In this document: piece after piece, positions 41,066-50,045 of the stretch
Position numbering within the stretch: the stretch's first letter is position 1
Layout of the letters: each line of letters opens with the position of its first letter
NCBI RefSeq assembly: GCF_006170445.1
Contig: NZ_VCNA01000003.1
Coordinates: 124,001 to 188,000, forward strand
Reading direction: 5' to 3'
Source of the DNA: Brevibacillus dissolubilis
GTDB taxonomy: Bacteria > Bacillota > Bacilli > Brevibacillales > Brevibacillaceae
DNA length: 64,000 bases
Position numbers and translations under genes: made by a program
Notes under the pieces: model-generated
Database searches by the model: none
Seen by the model: only the letters and a program-made list of their open reading frames with translations
What the model was told of the DNA's origin: nothing

Positions 41066-42641
41066 AGTACTGATTACAGATCCACTCAGCGAATTTGGTA
41101 TCCAAAAACTGCTCGACGCACCTGATGTCGAGGTTGTACAAAAAACAGACTTTACCCCGGAAGAGCTGCTCGAAGCCATCGGTGAATACGATGCCCTGCT
41201 CGTCCGCAGCCAGACCCAAGTCACCCCTGAACTCCTCGCCCGTGGCAAAAAGCTCAAAGCAGTGGGCCGTGCCGGTGTAGGTGTTGACAATATCAATATC
41301 GCGGCCGCTACTGAAGCGGGTGTCGTCGTTATCAACGCTCCAGACGGTAACACCATCTCCACCGCAGAACACACCTTTGCCATGCTGATGGCGGTAGCAC
41401 GTAATATCCCACAAGCCCACAAGAAGCTGGTCGATGGTACATGGGACCGCAAAAGCTTCCAAGGTGTGGAGCTGAACAACAAAACACTCGGTGTCATCGG
41501 TATGGGCCGCATCGGTACAGAAGTAGCCAAACGCGCGAAAGCCTTTAATATGAAGGTAATCGGCTACGATCCATACCTCACCAATGAGCGCGCAGAAAAA
41601 TTGGGCGTGACCAACGGCAGTGTCGAGGATATCGTGATCAATGCAGACTTCATCACGGTTCATACCCCGCTGACCAAAGAAACCCGCTATCTGATCAGCT
41701 CCCGTGAATTTGAAAAAATGAAACAAGGCGTCCGCCTCATCAACTGCGCACGCGGCGGCATCATCGACGAAAAAGCGCTGTACGAAGCAATCCTCACCGG
41801 TAAAGTAGCAGGCGTTGCGCTTGACGTATTTGAAGTGGAGCCACCTGTGGATAACCCGCTCGTTGGTCTGCCGCAAGTCATCACGACCCCTCACCTTGGC
41901 GCTTCCACCATCGAAGCACAGGAAAACGTCGCGGTAGACGTATCTGAAGAGCTGCTCCACATCCTGCGCAACCAACCGTTTAAAAACGCGGTCAACCTGC
42001 CATCCGTTGCTCCACATGTGATGGAACGCGTCACCCCGTTCTTTACCCTTGGTGAAAAATTAGGTAACTTCCTCGCACAAATCACAGTAGGTGCCCTGCA
42101 AGAGATCAAGGTGACCTACGGCGGCGAGCTGTCCCAAGTCGAGACTGCTCCTCTCACCCGTACCGTGCTCAAAGGGATCCTCTCTTTCCGTCTCGGTGAA
42201 GAGGTCAACTACATCAATGCACCGCACCTTGCCAACGTGCGCGATATCGCTGTAACGGAAGAAAAATCAACCCAAAGCGGCGGCTTTACCAATCTCGTCT
42301 CTATCACATTGAAAACCAATCTGGAGACCCGCACGATTTCTGGTACGCGTCTCAATGGTTTTGGCGACCGCATCGTGAAAATCAACAACTCTTCTATCGA
42401 CGTATCTCCACAGGGTTACCTGCTTTATGTACAACATAACGACGTACCGGGTGTTATCGGCCGTGTCGGTTCGATCCTCGGCCAAAATGATGTCAATATC
42501 GCAACCATGCAGGTAGGCCGTAAAGACGTCGGTGGCGATGCAATCATGGTGATCACCGTCGACAAACCTGCTACTGCAGAAATCCTTGATACGCTTGGTG
42601 AGCTCGGCGAGATCTCCAGCGTGACACAGGTAGAGCTGTAA
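41058..42641 (+). CDS. serA: D-3-phosphoglycerate dehydrogenase
   Basis: SerA oxidises 3-phosphoglycerate to phosphohydroxypyruvate, the first step of serine synthesis. The 527-residue protein has VGRAGVGVDNI, the NAD-binding VIGMGRIGTEVA (residues about 147-158) and the INCARGGIIDE and TTPHLGAST motifs with the catalytic His. An intervening domain and a C-terminal ACT domain (HNDVPGVIGRVGSILGQNDVNIATMQVGR, cited in part) follow and allow serine feedback. The ATG overlaps the aminotransferase gene, with CAGGAGGTATTG upstream. Confidence 0.97.
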   Translation: MFKVLITDPLSEFGIQKLLDAPDVEVVQKTDFTPEELLEAIGEYDALLVRSQTQVTPELLARGKKLKAVGRAGVGVDNINIAAATEAGVVVINAPDGNTISTAEHTFAMLMAVARNIPQAHKKLVDGTWDRKSFQGVELNNKTLGVIGMGRIGTEVAKRAKAFNMKVIGYDPYLTNERAEKLGVTNGSVEDIVINADFITVHTPLTKETRYLISSREFEKMKQGVRLINCARGGIIDEKALYEAILTGKVAGVALDVFEVEPPVDNPLVGLPQVITTPHLGASTIEAQENVAVDVSEELLHILRNQPFKNAVNLPSVAPHVMERVTPFFTLGEKLGNFLAQITVGALQEIKVTYGGELSQVETAPLTRTVLKGILSFRLGEEVNYINAPHLANVRDIAVTEEKSTQSGGFTNLVSITLKTNLETRTISGTRLNGFGDRIVKINNSSIDVSPQGYLLYVQHNDVPGVIGRVGSILGQNDVNIATMQVGRKDVGGDAIMVITVDKPATAEILDTLGELGEISSVTQVEL

Positions 42642-42671
42642 GAGTTAGCTTGAGGCAACTTGATTTACTTT

Positions 42672-42697
42672 GCCCGTCAGCATTTGGCGGGCCTTTT
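42672..42697 (+). terminator. terminator of serA
   Basis: GCCCGTC pairs with GGCGGGC and is followed by CTTTTC. It ends the T-box operon. Confidence 0.7.
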
Positions 42698-42698
42698 C

Positions 42699-42727
42699 TA
42701 TTGTCGTCCAACATAGTGTGATATAAT
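42699..42727 (+). promoter_or_regulatory. extended -10 promoter of the permease gene
   Basis: TATAAT (42722-42727) is preceded by TG one base away (TGATATAAT), the extended -10 form; a poor -35 (TATTGT) lies 17 bases upstream. Confidence 0.55.
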
Positions 42728-42760
42728 TGATAGGATAAAAAGAGAGAGGAGCGAATATTC

Positions 42761-44041
42761 TTGTCGAACCAAGCGATTCTTGCCATTGGTCTATTTTTGG
42801 TTACATACGGATTCATTATCAGTGAAAAAATCCACCGAACCATTGTCGCGATGATCGGCGGTATTTTGATGATTCTGTTTGGTATCATCACACAGGAGAC
42901 TGCGATTCATCACGTTGACTTCAACACGCTGGGTCTGTTAATCGGGATGATGATTCTCGTCACGATTACGGCACAGACCGGAGTTTTCAAGTACATGGCG
43001 ATCAAAGCCGCGAAGCTGGCAAAAGGTGATCCGCTGCGTATTCTGGTGTATATGAGCATCATCACGGCGCTGGCTTCTGCCCTGCTCGATAACGTCACCA
43101 CCGTGCTTCTGATGGTTCCAGTCACATTCAGCATTGCGCGCCAGCTGCGTGTCAATCCTGTGCCCTATCTGATCTCAGAAATTATCGCCTCTAATGTTGG
43201 CGGTACGTCCACTCTGATCGGGGACCCGCCAAACATTATGATCGGAAGTGCCGTGCCTGAACTGGACTTTATGGCGTTTTTGGTCAACTTGGCGCCAATC
43301 GCCTTCCTGATCATGGCCGTCACAATCGCCCTGTTCTATGTGATTTATCGAAAACAACTGGTCTCCTCCCCTGAGTTGCAGGCGAAGATCATGGATCTCA
43401 ACGAACATGATGAGTTAACAGATCCAAAGCTGTTGCGTAAATCGCTTGCTGTACTGGTCCTGACCATCGCCGGATTCGTGCTGCACGGAGTATTTCATCT
43501 CGAATCAGCCACGGTCGCATTGACAGGTGCCTTCCTGCTCCTGCTTTTGACTGGTGAGCATTATCTCGAAGATGCCATGACCAAAGTAGAATGGAACACG
43601 ATCTTCTTCTTCATCGGTCTGTTCGTACTCGTCTCTGGCCTGGTCGAGACGGGTGTCATCGCAATGTTGGCCGAACATGCGATTTCCCTGACCGAAGGCG
43701 ACCCATGGGCGACCGCTTCCCTGATCCTCTGGCTCTCCGCCATCGCCTCTGCGTTTGTGGATAATATCCCATTCGTCGCGACGATGATCCCGATGATCCA
43801 GCAGATGGGCGCACTCGGTATCACTGATCTGGAGCCGCTCTGGTGGAGTCTTGCGCTTGGAGCATGTCTGGGTGGGAACGGTACGGTGATCGGTGCGAGC
43901 GCCAACGTAATCGTCGTTGGGATGGCAGCCAAGGAAGGTCACCATATCAGCTTCATGGGCTATTTGAAGATTGCTTTCCCGCTGATGATCCTGTCGATCA
44001 TCATGTCACACGCATACCTGTTCCTGCGATACTTTATGTAG
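42761..44041 (+). CDS. ArsB/NhaD/SLC13-type membrane transporter
   Basis: The 426-residue protein has about eleven membrane helices. It shows the ion-transporter signature: ASALLDNVTTVLLMVPVT in the first half, followed by SNVGGTSTLIGDPPNIMIG, and in the second half AFVDNIPFVATMIPMI and GNGTVIGASANVI. This repeated inverted layout is typical of ArsB, NhaD and SLC13 carriers. It could move arsenite, sodium or dicarboxylates; nothing adjacent (no arsR, arsC) favours arsenic. The start is TTG with AGAGAGGAG upstream. Confidence 0.88.
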   Translation: MSNQAILAIGLFLVTYGFIISEKIHRTIVAMIGGILMILFGIITQETAIHHVDFNTLGLLIGMMILVTITAQTGVFKYMAIKAAKLAKGDPLRILVYMSIITALASALLDNVTTVLLMVPVTFSIARQLRVNPVPYLISEIIASNVGGTSTLIGDPPNIMIGSAVPELDFMAFLVNLAPIAFLIMAVTIALFYVIYRKQLVSSPELQAKIMDLNEHDELTDPKLLRKSLAVLVLTIAGFVLHGVFHLESATVALTGAFLLLLLTGEHYLEDAMTKVEWNTIFFFIGLFVLVSGLVETGVIAMLAEHAISLTEGDPWATASLILWLSAIASAFVDNIPFVATMIPMIQQMGALGITDLEPLWWSLALGACLGGNGTVIGASANVIVVGMAAKEGHHISFMGYLKIAFPLMILSIIMSHAYLFLRYFM

Positions 44042-44059
44042 GAAGATGGAGGTTGGATC

Positions 44060-44335
44060 ATGCTGAAATATGCTTATGATACGAATCTCATTGAGATCAG
44101 TGAGACACGTAATGAAGAGGATGTTACGTTTTTGATTGAGGTAAAGTCGGAGGAGATGCGCTCCCGGCTGAAGCAGGTCAGAGCGTATTTTGAGAACAAC
44201 GATGATTTTACGGATGCGATGTTTTATTCGCGAAAAGGAGCCCATTACGAGGTGATTGTGCAGAACGATCACTATACGGAGTTTTTGACGCAGGCGTTTT
44301 TGTATAAGTGTCTGGAGTCATTGGCTTGGGAGTAA
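44060..44335 (+). CDS. 91-residue hypothetical protein
   Basis: This acidic 91-residue protein alternates strand-like and helix-like segments (FLIEVKSEEMRSRLKQVRAYF in part, HYEVIVQNDHYTEFLTQAFL in part). It has no cysteines except one, no membrane segment and no recognised motif. GGAAGATGGAGG precedes the ATG. It is 18 bases after the transporter gene and directly before a terminator, so it is the second gene of that unit. A regulatory or accessory role is a guess. Confidence 0.75.
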   Translation: MLKYAYDTNLIEISETRNEEDVTFLIEVKSEEMRSRLKQVRAYFENNDDFTDAMFYSRKGAHYEVIVQNDHYTEFLTQAFLYKCLESLAWE

Positions 44336-44348
44336 GAGTTGTGAGAAA

Positions 44349-44382
44349 GGCCGTCAGCTATGCATGCTGGCGGCTTTTTTGT
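44349..44382 (+). terminator. terminator of the transporter unit
   Basis: GCCGTCAGC pairs with GCTGGCGGC, followed by TTTTTTG. Confidence 0.9.
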
Positions 44383-44455
44383 TGGTTTTTTGCTTGCTTG
44401 GGCGAAGAGAAACCGGGTTCCTATCTTGTTTTGATGGTTCGCATCTGTCCAATCA

Positions 44456-45034
44456 TCAAAACAATAGCCTTGTGATCATGTCTCTCATCGTTTTTTTCCG
44501 AATAGAGATAACCTCCTCCTCTGGGACCTCCCCATAGAACTTTCGTATCGACTTGTGATGGGAAAAATAAAAATAAACGGCTCCCAGTAAACTTACGATA
44601 TAATCTTCGGGATGATCGACCTTCCTGCATTCGCCGTTCTCCACACCCAGCAGATACATCCCCATCACGCCTTCGAAAAAAATGTTCTGTTGATGCAGAT
44701 GATGAAAAATATCCCGATCTTGCTTAACGCTTTGATCCAAAATGTTCACGAAATAAGGATTGTCATGTAGAAAATCAATAAAATGCTCCATGACCAGAAG
44801 CAAGTTATCGCGTATGGATGTACCTGTAGGCTCGATAGAAACCAATAACGCTTTTTCGAATAAGCCATTAATCACAGCCGTATATAACTCTTCCTTGCCT
44901 TTGAAATGGTAATAAATGAGGGCCTTATTCACACCTGCAATTTTGGCGATGTGATCGATTCTGGCTCCATCGTATCCTTTTTCCGCAAATTCCTGCAAAG
45001 CGGTTTGCAGAATTTTGTCTCTCCCTTGGCTCAT
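44456..45034 (-). CDS. TetR family transcriptional regulator
   Basis: The 192-residue protein starts with a TetR-type helix-turn-helix (ILQTALQEFAEKGYDGARIDHIAKIAGVNKALIYYHF, with the recognition part AGVNKALIYYHFKGKEEL). A ligand-binding helical domain of no clear subfamily follows. GGAGGAAACGATAT precedes the ATG. It is 39 bases downstream of the FAD oxidoreductase gene on the same strand. The operator in front of that gene (46371-46392) probably lets it repress both genes, including itself. The ligand is unknown. Confidence 0.92.
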   Translation of the reverse strand: MSQGRDKILQTALQEFAEKGYDGARIDHIAKIAGVNKALIYYHFKGKEELYTAVINGLFEKALLVSIEPTGTSIRDNLLLVMEHFIDFLHDNPYFVNILDQSVKQDRDIFHHLHQQNIFFEGVMGMYLLGVENGECRKVDHPEDYIVSLLGAVYFYFSHHKSIRKFYGEVPEEEVISIRKKTMRDMITRLLF

Positions 45035-45073
45035 ATATCGTTTCCTCCGTCTAATCTACATCAATCCGATGTG

Positions 45074-46351
45074 TTACGTTGCCGATATGATATCTGCTAC
45101 CTTCTTGGCACTGTCATAGCAAGGCATCCCCAATGCTCCTCTTCCTTCGGTAGAATCTCCAACCAAGTACAGTCCCTTTACGGATCGGCTTTGCAGTGGC
45201 AACAGCTTTGCATTCGTTCTTCTCGCTATTCCGTTCACCATCGCTCTGTTGATGATGCGTTTGCTTACCACGTATGTTTCCCATCCCGGATAGACGTGGT
45301 GGAGCAAATGCTCGATTGCACGTTGAGATGCCTCGGCGTGGCTATCGTCTGCTTGCTCCTGTTCACTTAAAAATTTCAAACCGTTGATCAACTGTCCGCC
45401 TGCCGGGGCAGAAGAGGCATTATTTAGGCTGTACACATTCAGATATAGACCTCCATCTAAGTCCAACAGGTTGCTGATATCGCCACGCATCTTTTTGGAA
45501 AGCATGAGATCGTAGACATACACATAATGGGCCGGTTGATTCAAATAACCGTCAAACTCGTCTGCAAGGTCAGGATCATGGAGAAGCTTACCTAACGCGT
45601 TCGGTGGAGCATTCAACACCACTTCATCGCATTCATATGGTTCTCCCCCACATACCACACCTTTCACCTTACCTGCTTCGATGATCAGATCCGTGACTTG
45701 TTTCCCGTAAAGAATGCTGCCCCCATGATTCGTAATGACCTGTTGCAATTCATTTAAGAGGAGGTCATATCCCATATAGCTAAGGGGCTCATTCTTCTCA
45801 TATTCCCGCGCAGTCAGCTCTACAAAATGATTCATGGAATACCAATCGAGGGCACCGTCGTAGACCGACAACGCCGCATAAGCGGTAAGAACCTTGGCGA
45901 TCTCTGGGTTATGGATGTTTTCCCGGATCCATTGGCCTACGGACATCGTTGGCAAAAAGTCTGAGGCTTGCTTTACCATTTGATAAAATTGCTTCAAACA
46001 AAGGATGTGATTGAAAAAACCAGAAACCGCAGGAGAAGTGAGCGCCCCGAAGCCAAGTGGGCTGGAAATCACCTTGCCGTCCTTAAACAGTTTGAATTTG
46101 GACAAGCTCGCCTTTTTATAAATCATCGGCAACTCAAGCTCACGGATAATGGATTGCATCATTTCCTGTTTGGGTGCTAGTACCGCATGGGCTCCATAAC
46201 TCATGGTAAAACCGTTTTTCGAAATCACGTGGCTCCTTCCCCCAAGAATTGGCGAACGCTCCATTACGATAACCTGGTTCCCTCTCTTCGCCAATAAAGC
46301 CGCTGTTACTAAACCACCCAGACCTGCTCCAACCACAACCACTTTTTTCAT
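45074..46351 (-). CDS. phytoene-desaturase-like FAD oxidoreductase
   Basis: The 425-residue protein begins with the FAD motif VVVGAGLGGLVTAALLAKRG followed by ERSPILGGRSHV, as in phytoene desaturases and related amine-oxidase-fold enzymes. It ends GLYLVGDSTEGRGALGMPCYDSAKKVAD, shown in part, the second FAD site. No carotenoid genes (crtB or idi-like) are adjacent, so the substrate is open. GGGAGGTTGGACAT precedes the ATG. It is the first gene of a two-gene unit with the TetR regulator. Confidence 0.88.
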   Translation of the reverse strand: MKKVVVVGAGLGGLVTAALLAKRGNQVIVMERSPILGGRSHVISKNGFTMSYGAHAVLAPKQEMMQSIIRELELPMIYKKASLSKFKLFKDGKVISSPLGFGALTSPAVSGFFNHILCLKQFYQMVKQASDFLPTMSVGQWIRENIHNPEIAKVLTAYAALSVYDGALDWYSMNHFVELTAREYEKNEPLSYMGYDLLLNELQQVITNHGGSILYGKQVTDLIIEAGKVKGVVCGGEPYECDEVVLNAPPNALGKLLHDPDLADEFDGYLNQPAHYVYVYDLMLSKKMRGDISNLLDLDGGLYLNVYSLNNASSAPAGGQLINGLKFLSEQEQADDSHAEASQRAIEHLLHHVYPGWETYVVSKRIINRAMVNGIARRTNAKLLPLQSRSVKGLYLVGDSTEGRGALGMPCYDSAKKVADIISAT

Positions 46352-46370
46352 ATGTCCAACCTCCCATGGG

Positions 46371-46392
46371 TTAAACTAACTATTTAGTCTAA
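46371..46392. promoter_or_regulatory. TetR operator
   Basis: TTAAACTAA and TTAGTCTAA are inverted around four bases; eight of nine positions match. The 22-base dyad starts one base inside the -10 box on its upstream side and covers the predicted start point of transcription, the classical place for TetR repression. Confidence 0.7.
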
Positions 46393-46420
46393 TTTTATTG
46401 AGGTTGATCTGCGGTTGCAA
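46392..46420 (-). promoter_or_regulatory. SigA-type promoter of the FAD oxidoreductase-TetR unit
   Basis: On the minus strand TTGCAA (46415-46420) and TAAAAT (46392-46397) are spaced by exactly 17 bases. The operator follows directly. Confidence 0.7.
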
Positions 46421-46462
46421 TAGTCAGACGAGTTTAATTATGTACACTTTGGTAATTAATAT

Positions 46463-46506
46463 AAAAAGGTCCGTCCCAGCTGTGTCGTCTGGTCCGGACC
46501 TTTTTG
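46463..46506. terminator. bidirectional terminator
   Basis: AAAAAGGTCCG pairs with CGGACCTTTTT around an imperfect loop. On the minus strand it lies after the 105-residue protein gene and before the FAD oxidoreductase promoter. Confidence 0.85.
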
Positions 46507-46566
46507 CGGTACCCAATCACTTTGTTTAATTTAATTAAAATTACGTTAATTAACACGCGATCTTAT

Positions 46567-46884
46567 TCACACTTGACCAGCCAGATCACTCTGCGAGTAA
46601 TAGTTCACAGGCATGCCTTTTGCCTGAGCATACTCGATCTCTTTTCTCGTACTTTGTCCGATATAACCGTCGACATCGATCACAAAAATCTCATCGGCCA
46701 TGTCGATCTTGCGGAGGTGGATTTTCTCGAACATGGCTTCCTGCTCCGGGGTCACTTGGATGTTTTCGCTTTTTTCGAAAAAGCCGACGGTCAGGACGAC
46801 GTGGCCTTGGAGGGTGAGTGCGGTGCTCGCTTGTTCGAATTGGGGTTTGAAGCGGGTGGAGCCACATAAGGTGATTACTTTCAT
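46567..46884 (-). CDS. DUF4406-like / nucleoside deoxyribosyltransferase-fold protein
   Basis: This 105-residue protein starts MKVITLCGSTRFKPQFEQ and has ADEIFVIDVDGYIGQSTRKEIEYA, given in part. Together these make the phosphate-loop-like and strand-helix pattern of small Rossmann-type proteins related to nucleoside 2-deoxyribosyltransferases. The ATG at 46884 follows AGGAGGAATG by a good distance; an upstream ATG overlaps that site. It stands alone, with its own terminator. Enzyme activity is not established for this group. Confidence 0.75.
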   Translation of the reverse strand: MKVITLCGSTRFKPQFEQASTALTLQGHVVLTVGFFEKSENIQVTPEQEAMFEKIHLRKIDMADEIFVIDVDGYIGQSTRKEIEYAQAKGMPVNYYSQSDLAGQV

Positions 46885-46984
46885 CGTAGGCATTCCTCCT
46901 GGATGTCTTGAAGTCCAGACATGGTATCTATATAGTGGGGATTGAGTTCAAACGTTATTTATCATGGACGTAGCCGCGTGGTTG

Positions 46985-47034
46985 TCAGAGAAAAATCCTC
47001 CCTCTCACAGATGAAAGGAAGGATTTTTTCAAAA
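46985..47034 (-). terminator. terminator of the HAD gene
   Basis: On the minus strand AAAAAATCCTTCC pairs with GGGAGGATTTTT around a loop. It lies about 35 bases after the stop. Confidence 0.75.
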
Positions 47035-47067
47035 TCAAGCTCGAAGCTGTTTACACGAGATCAACGT

Positions 47068-48213
47068 TTACTCGAACACGCTCAAAATCTCGCTTACATC
47101 ATTCAAAATAAATTCTGCGTTGGCGTTCTCGAACTTTTCGCGCGCCGCTTGTCCGGAGAGACCGGTCAGAGTAGCGGCGAACAGACAGCCGATGGAGCGG
47201 GCAGCAAGCAGGTCAGCAGGTGAGTCGCCGACGATCAGAACCTCGCTTGGGTTGGTGATTGGGAGTGAATAGTTGATGGTATCTGCGATAGGTCTGTCTA
47301 AGCCGAGCAGGCCGCGTACGTAGCAGTGTGGATGCGGCTTGGAGAGTGGTGCCTGATCGGGGAACTCAGACTCTGCATCGAGCACATGGCTGGCAGTCAC
47401 GACACGGTTGGCATCGAAGAGGTCAAGCAGGCCAAGCTCACGCAGTGGAACATGGGTCTCGATGGTTGGACGGCCTGTGCCGATCCCGAGGGTAAGACCT
47501 TTTTCTTTAAGGGCGAGGAGAAGCTCGCGCACCTTCGCCGGCTCGACGATGGCGATCTCATCTTTGAGGAAGCCTTTTTTGCCAGTGGTGAAGGTCGGGC
47601 GGCCGATCGAGTCAGCTACGAGGTCGTCGCCGAGGTACCACTCCTGGAAGGTCTCTTGGCACAGATTCCACAGCTCACTGTTGCGGGAGAAAATGTTGGT
47701 GGAGACGCCAAGGCGCTCTTCTGCGATGGTGTTGAGGTAGAGCAGCAGCTCGGATTTTTGTGCGGAGCCTTTGGCAAAATCAGCGGTAAAAGCCGCATAG
47801 TCGATCTCAAACGCAGGAGCGTCCGTCCGAGCCAGCTCAGCGAGACGGGACAGCTGTGGACGGTTGATCTGCCCTTGGATCAAGGCGGTGATCTCTTCGG
47901 CATGTGCCGGCTTCAAGCTCTCACAGAGACGGATCAATTGATAAGAAAACGTAAGGTAGACCATATCCCAGTTGGAGTTGATCCCACGGGATTTGATGAA
48001 GTTGAGCACATCATCCTTGGCAAAAACCGTTTCGCGGACCGCACGGATTTTGGCTTCTTCCGGTGCCGGAGCAAACGTATCTCCTGCCAGACCGAGATAA
48101 GACGGATTATGCAAAAGCTCCCATACACAAAGCGCAGAAGCGTCAAAATAACGCTCTTCACTCAAAAATACGCCATCAACGTCAAACAAGATCGTTTTAA
48201 TCAAACTCTCCAC
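47068..48213 (-). CDS. HAD superfamily hydrolase with large insert
   Basis: The 381-residue protein has the four HAD motifs: FDVDGVFLSEE (residues about 9-19), GIGTGRP, the lysine in LSKPHPHC and VGDSPADLLAA. It should be a phosphatase or related phosphotransferase. About 200 residues of mainly helical cap lie between motifs I and II, unusually large for a phosphoglycolate-phosphatase type. The start is probably GTG at 48213 with GGGGA close by; a TTG three codons on is an alternative. The substrate is unknown. It is not coupled to the resE gene. Confidence 0.88.
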   Translation of the reverse strand: MESLIKTILFDVDGVFLSEERYFDASALCVWELLHNPSYLGLAGDTFAPAPEEAKIRAVRETVFAKDDVLNFIKSRGINSNWDMVYLTFSYQLIRLCESLKPAHAEEITALIQGQINRPQLSRLAELARTDAPAFEIDYAAFTADFAKGSAQKSELLLYLNTIAEERLGVSTNIFSRNSELWNLCQETFQEWYLGDDLVADSIGRPTFTTGKKGFLKDEIAIVEPAKVRELLLALKEKGLTLGIGTGRPTIETHVPLRELGLLDLFDANRVVTASHVLDAESEFPDQAPLSKPHPHCYVRGLLGLDRPIADTINYSLPITNPSEVLIVGDSPADLLAARSIGCLFAATLTGLSGQAAREKFENANAEFILNDVSEILSVFE

Positions 48214-48272
48214 TCCCCATTCCTTTTCCAGTAGGTTTTTTGGTTTCTTCCTGTTTTTCTGGTGATTTCTCT

Positions 48273-50045
48273 CTAGCTGATCGGCAGTTCGATGGTAAAC
48301 GTGGTTCCTTCTTTCAGCTTGCTTTGCACGCTGATGCGTCCGCCATGCGCTTCCACGATGTTGCGGGCGATGGCAAGACCCAGACCCGTACCGGCGCGGC
48401 CGCGTGTGCGTGCTTTGTCTGCTTTGTAAAAGCGCTCAAACACGAACGGAAGGTCTTCCTGTGGGATTCCGCTGCCCGTGTCGCTCACCTCGATAATGAC
48501 CTGCTCCTCTTTGCTAAGGGCACTGATACTGACCATTCCAGACTTCGGTGTATGGCGCATCGCGTTGTCGATCAGATTGGTCAACACCTGTTCGATGCGG
48601 TCTGGATCGATTGAAATCAGTTGAATTTTGCTATAGTACTCCAGCTGCAGCGCGATATCATGCTCGCGTGCAAGACTGGTGAACTTACGTTGGATTCGTT
48701 CGAGATACGTTTTAAACTCGATCTGCTCTTTGTGCAGCTCGACATGGCCGGCTTCCATACGGGCAAGGGTCAAAAGTTCATTGACCAGCTTGCTCATGCG
48801 TACAGACTCATCATAGATGATTTTGGCCAGCTCTTTATGCTCTTCTGGTGTCGCGGCAATGTCATCGACAATCGCTTCGCTGTAGCCCTGCAGCATCGAG
48901 AGCGGCGTACGCAGCTCATGTGAGACATTGGCGACGAAGTCCTCGCGCAGCTTGTCCATCTTGCGCTCCTTGGTCATGTCACGCAGTACGGCTACCGCAC
49001 CACGGACCTGATTGCCGTCATAGAGCGGGGTCATCAGAATCTCCCAGTTGCGGCCTTGGATATCTCCGCTTTCCTTGATCTCCTGCTCCCCTGCCAGTAC
49101 CCGCTTATAAAGAGTCTGGAGTCCGGCACTTTTTCGCTCGTACTCCAAATCGCGCAGGAAGCTGTCAGCCGGTGGGTTGCTCAGGACGATTTTGCCTTCT
49201 GCATCCAGCATGATCACACCGTCTGCCATGCTGCGAAGCACGCTTGCCTGTTGTTCCTTTTCATGTGAGAGTGCAGGAACGACTTCGTTCAGACGGTTCG
49301 CCATGGATTGCAGAGAAGACGCCAGCTCACCGATCTCATCATTGGAGCGGATCGAGATCTCGGCATGGAAATCCCCTTCCGCGATACGGTGGGCTGTCTG
49401 GCGCATCTGACGCAGCGGGAAGGTAATCCGCGACGACAGGAAAAAGGCAAAGACAGTCGTCAGGATAAAGGCGATCACACCTACGACAAAAATCAGCTGG
49501 CGGATCTCCAGAATCGTACCATTGAAATCCTCCACCGCTTTGTACATGATGAGTGCACCCGGTTTCCCACCCGCGGCCTCCAGCGGAACCGCGACAGCGA
49601 GAATCTGCTGATTAATGTCCGGCGAATCAGCCCTATAACCCTGAAATACGATGCGGGCTGGGTCTGGATGCATGCCCATCAAGGCTTCGTCGAGGTTGAG
49701 CTCTTCGCTTTGAATCAATTTTTCGATGTTGACCTGTGGCAATTGGGATTCACTGGTGCTGTCGAAGGCGACATGTCCCTGCTGATCATCCACCATGACT
49801 AAGCCGGTACGGTAGATCGAGCCTACCATTGAGGCAGAGTGCAAGAGGATCCGCTGGTCATTGGTCTGTTGGACACTCGCAGCCAGCTTTTCTCCCAACC
49901 GCTTCAGTTCATCGGATTGTTTATGAAAATAGTAGCTGTCAAATGATTGCACGATCAACAAGCTGAACACCGTAAGCACGACAGCAAACAAGGCAATGAT
50001 GGTAAGCCACAGCTTGCCGACTACACTGCGAAAGATGATCTCCAC
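48273..50045 (-). CDS. resE: sensor histidine kinase ResE
   Basis: ResE is the sensor of the ResD-ResE system that controls aerobic and anaerobic respiration genes. The 590 residues match B. subtilis (589). Two membrane segments flank a periplasmic loop; HAMP and PAS (VLRSMADGVIMLDAEG) domains follow. The H box VSHELRTPL holds the phosphorylated His, and the ATPase domain has N, G1 (DTGSGIP) and G2 (GTGLGLA) boxes. The start is GTG directly after the ResD stop (TAAGTG), so translation is coupled. Confidence 0.95.
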   Translation of the reverse strand: MEIIFRSVVGKLWLTIIALFAVVLTVFSLLIVQSFDSYYFHKQSDELKRLGEKLAASVQQTNDQRILLHSASMVGSIYRTGLVMVDDQQGHVAFDSTSESQLPQVNIEKLIQSEELNLDEALMGMHPDPARIVFQGYRADSPDINQQILAVAVPLEAAGGKPGALIMYKAVEDFNGTILEIRQLIFVVGVIAFILTTVFAFFLSSRITFPLRQMRQTAHRIAEGDFHAEISIRSNDEIGELASSLQSMANRLNEVVPALSHEKEQQASVLRSMADGVIMLDAEGKIVLSNPPADSFLRDLEYERKSAGLQTLYKRVLAGEQEIKESGDIQGRNWEILMTPLYDGNQVRGAVAVLRDMTKERKMDKLREDFVANVSHELRTPLSMLQGYSEAIVDDIAATPEEHKELAKIIYDESVRMSKLVNELLTLARMEAGHVELHKEQIEFKTYLERIQRKFTSLAREHDIALQLEYYSKIQLISIDPDRIEQVLTNLIDNAMRHTPKSGMVSISALSKEEQVIIEVSDTGSGIPQEDLPFVFERFYKADKARTRGRAGTGLGLAIARNIVEAHGGRISVQSKLKEGTTFTIELPIS

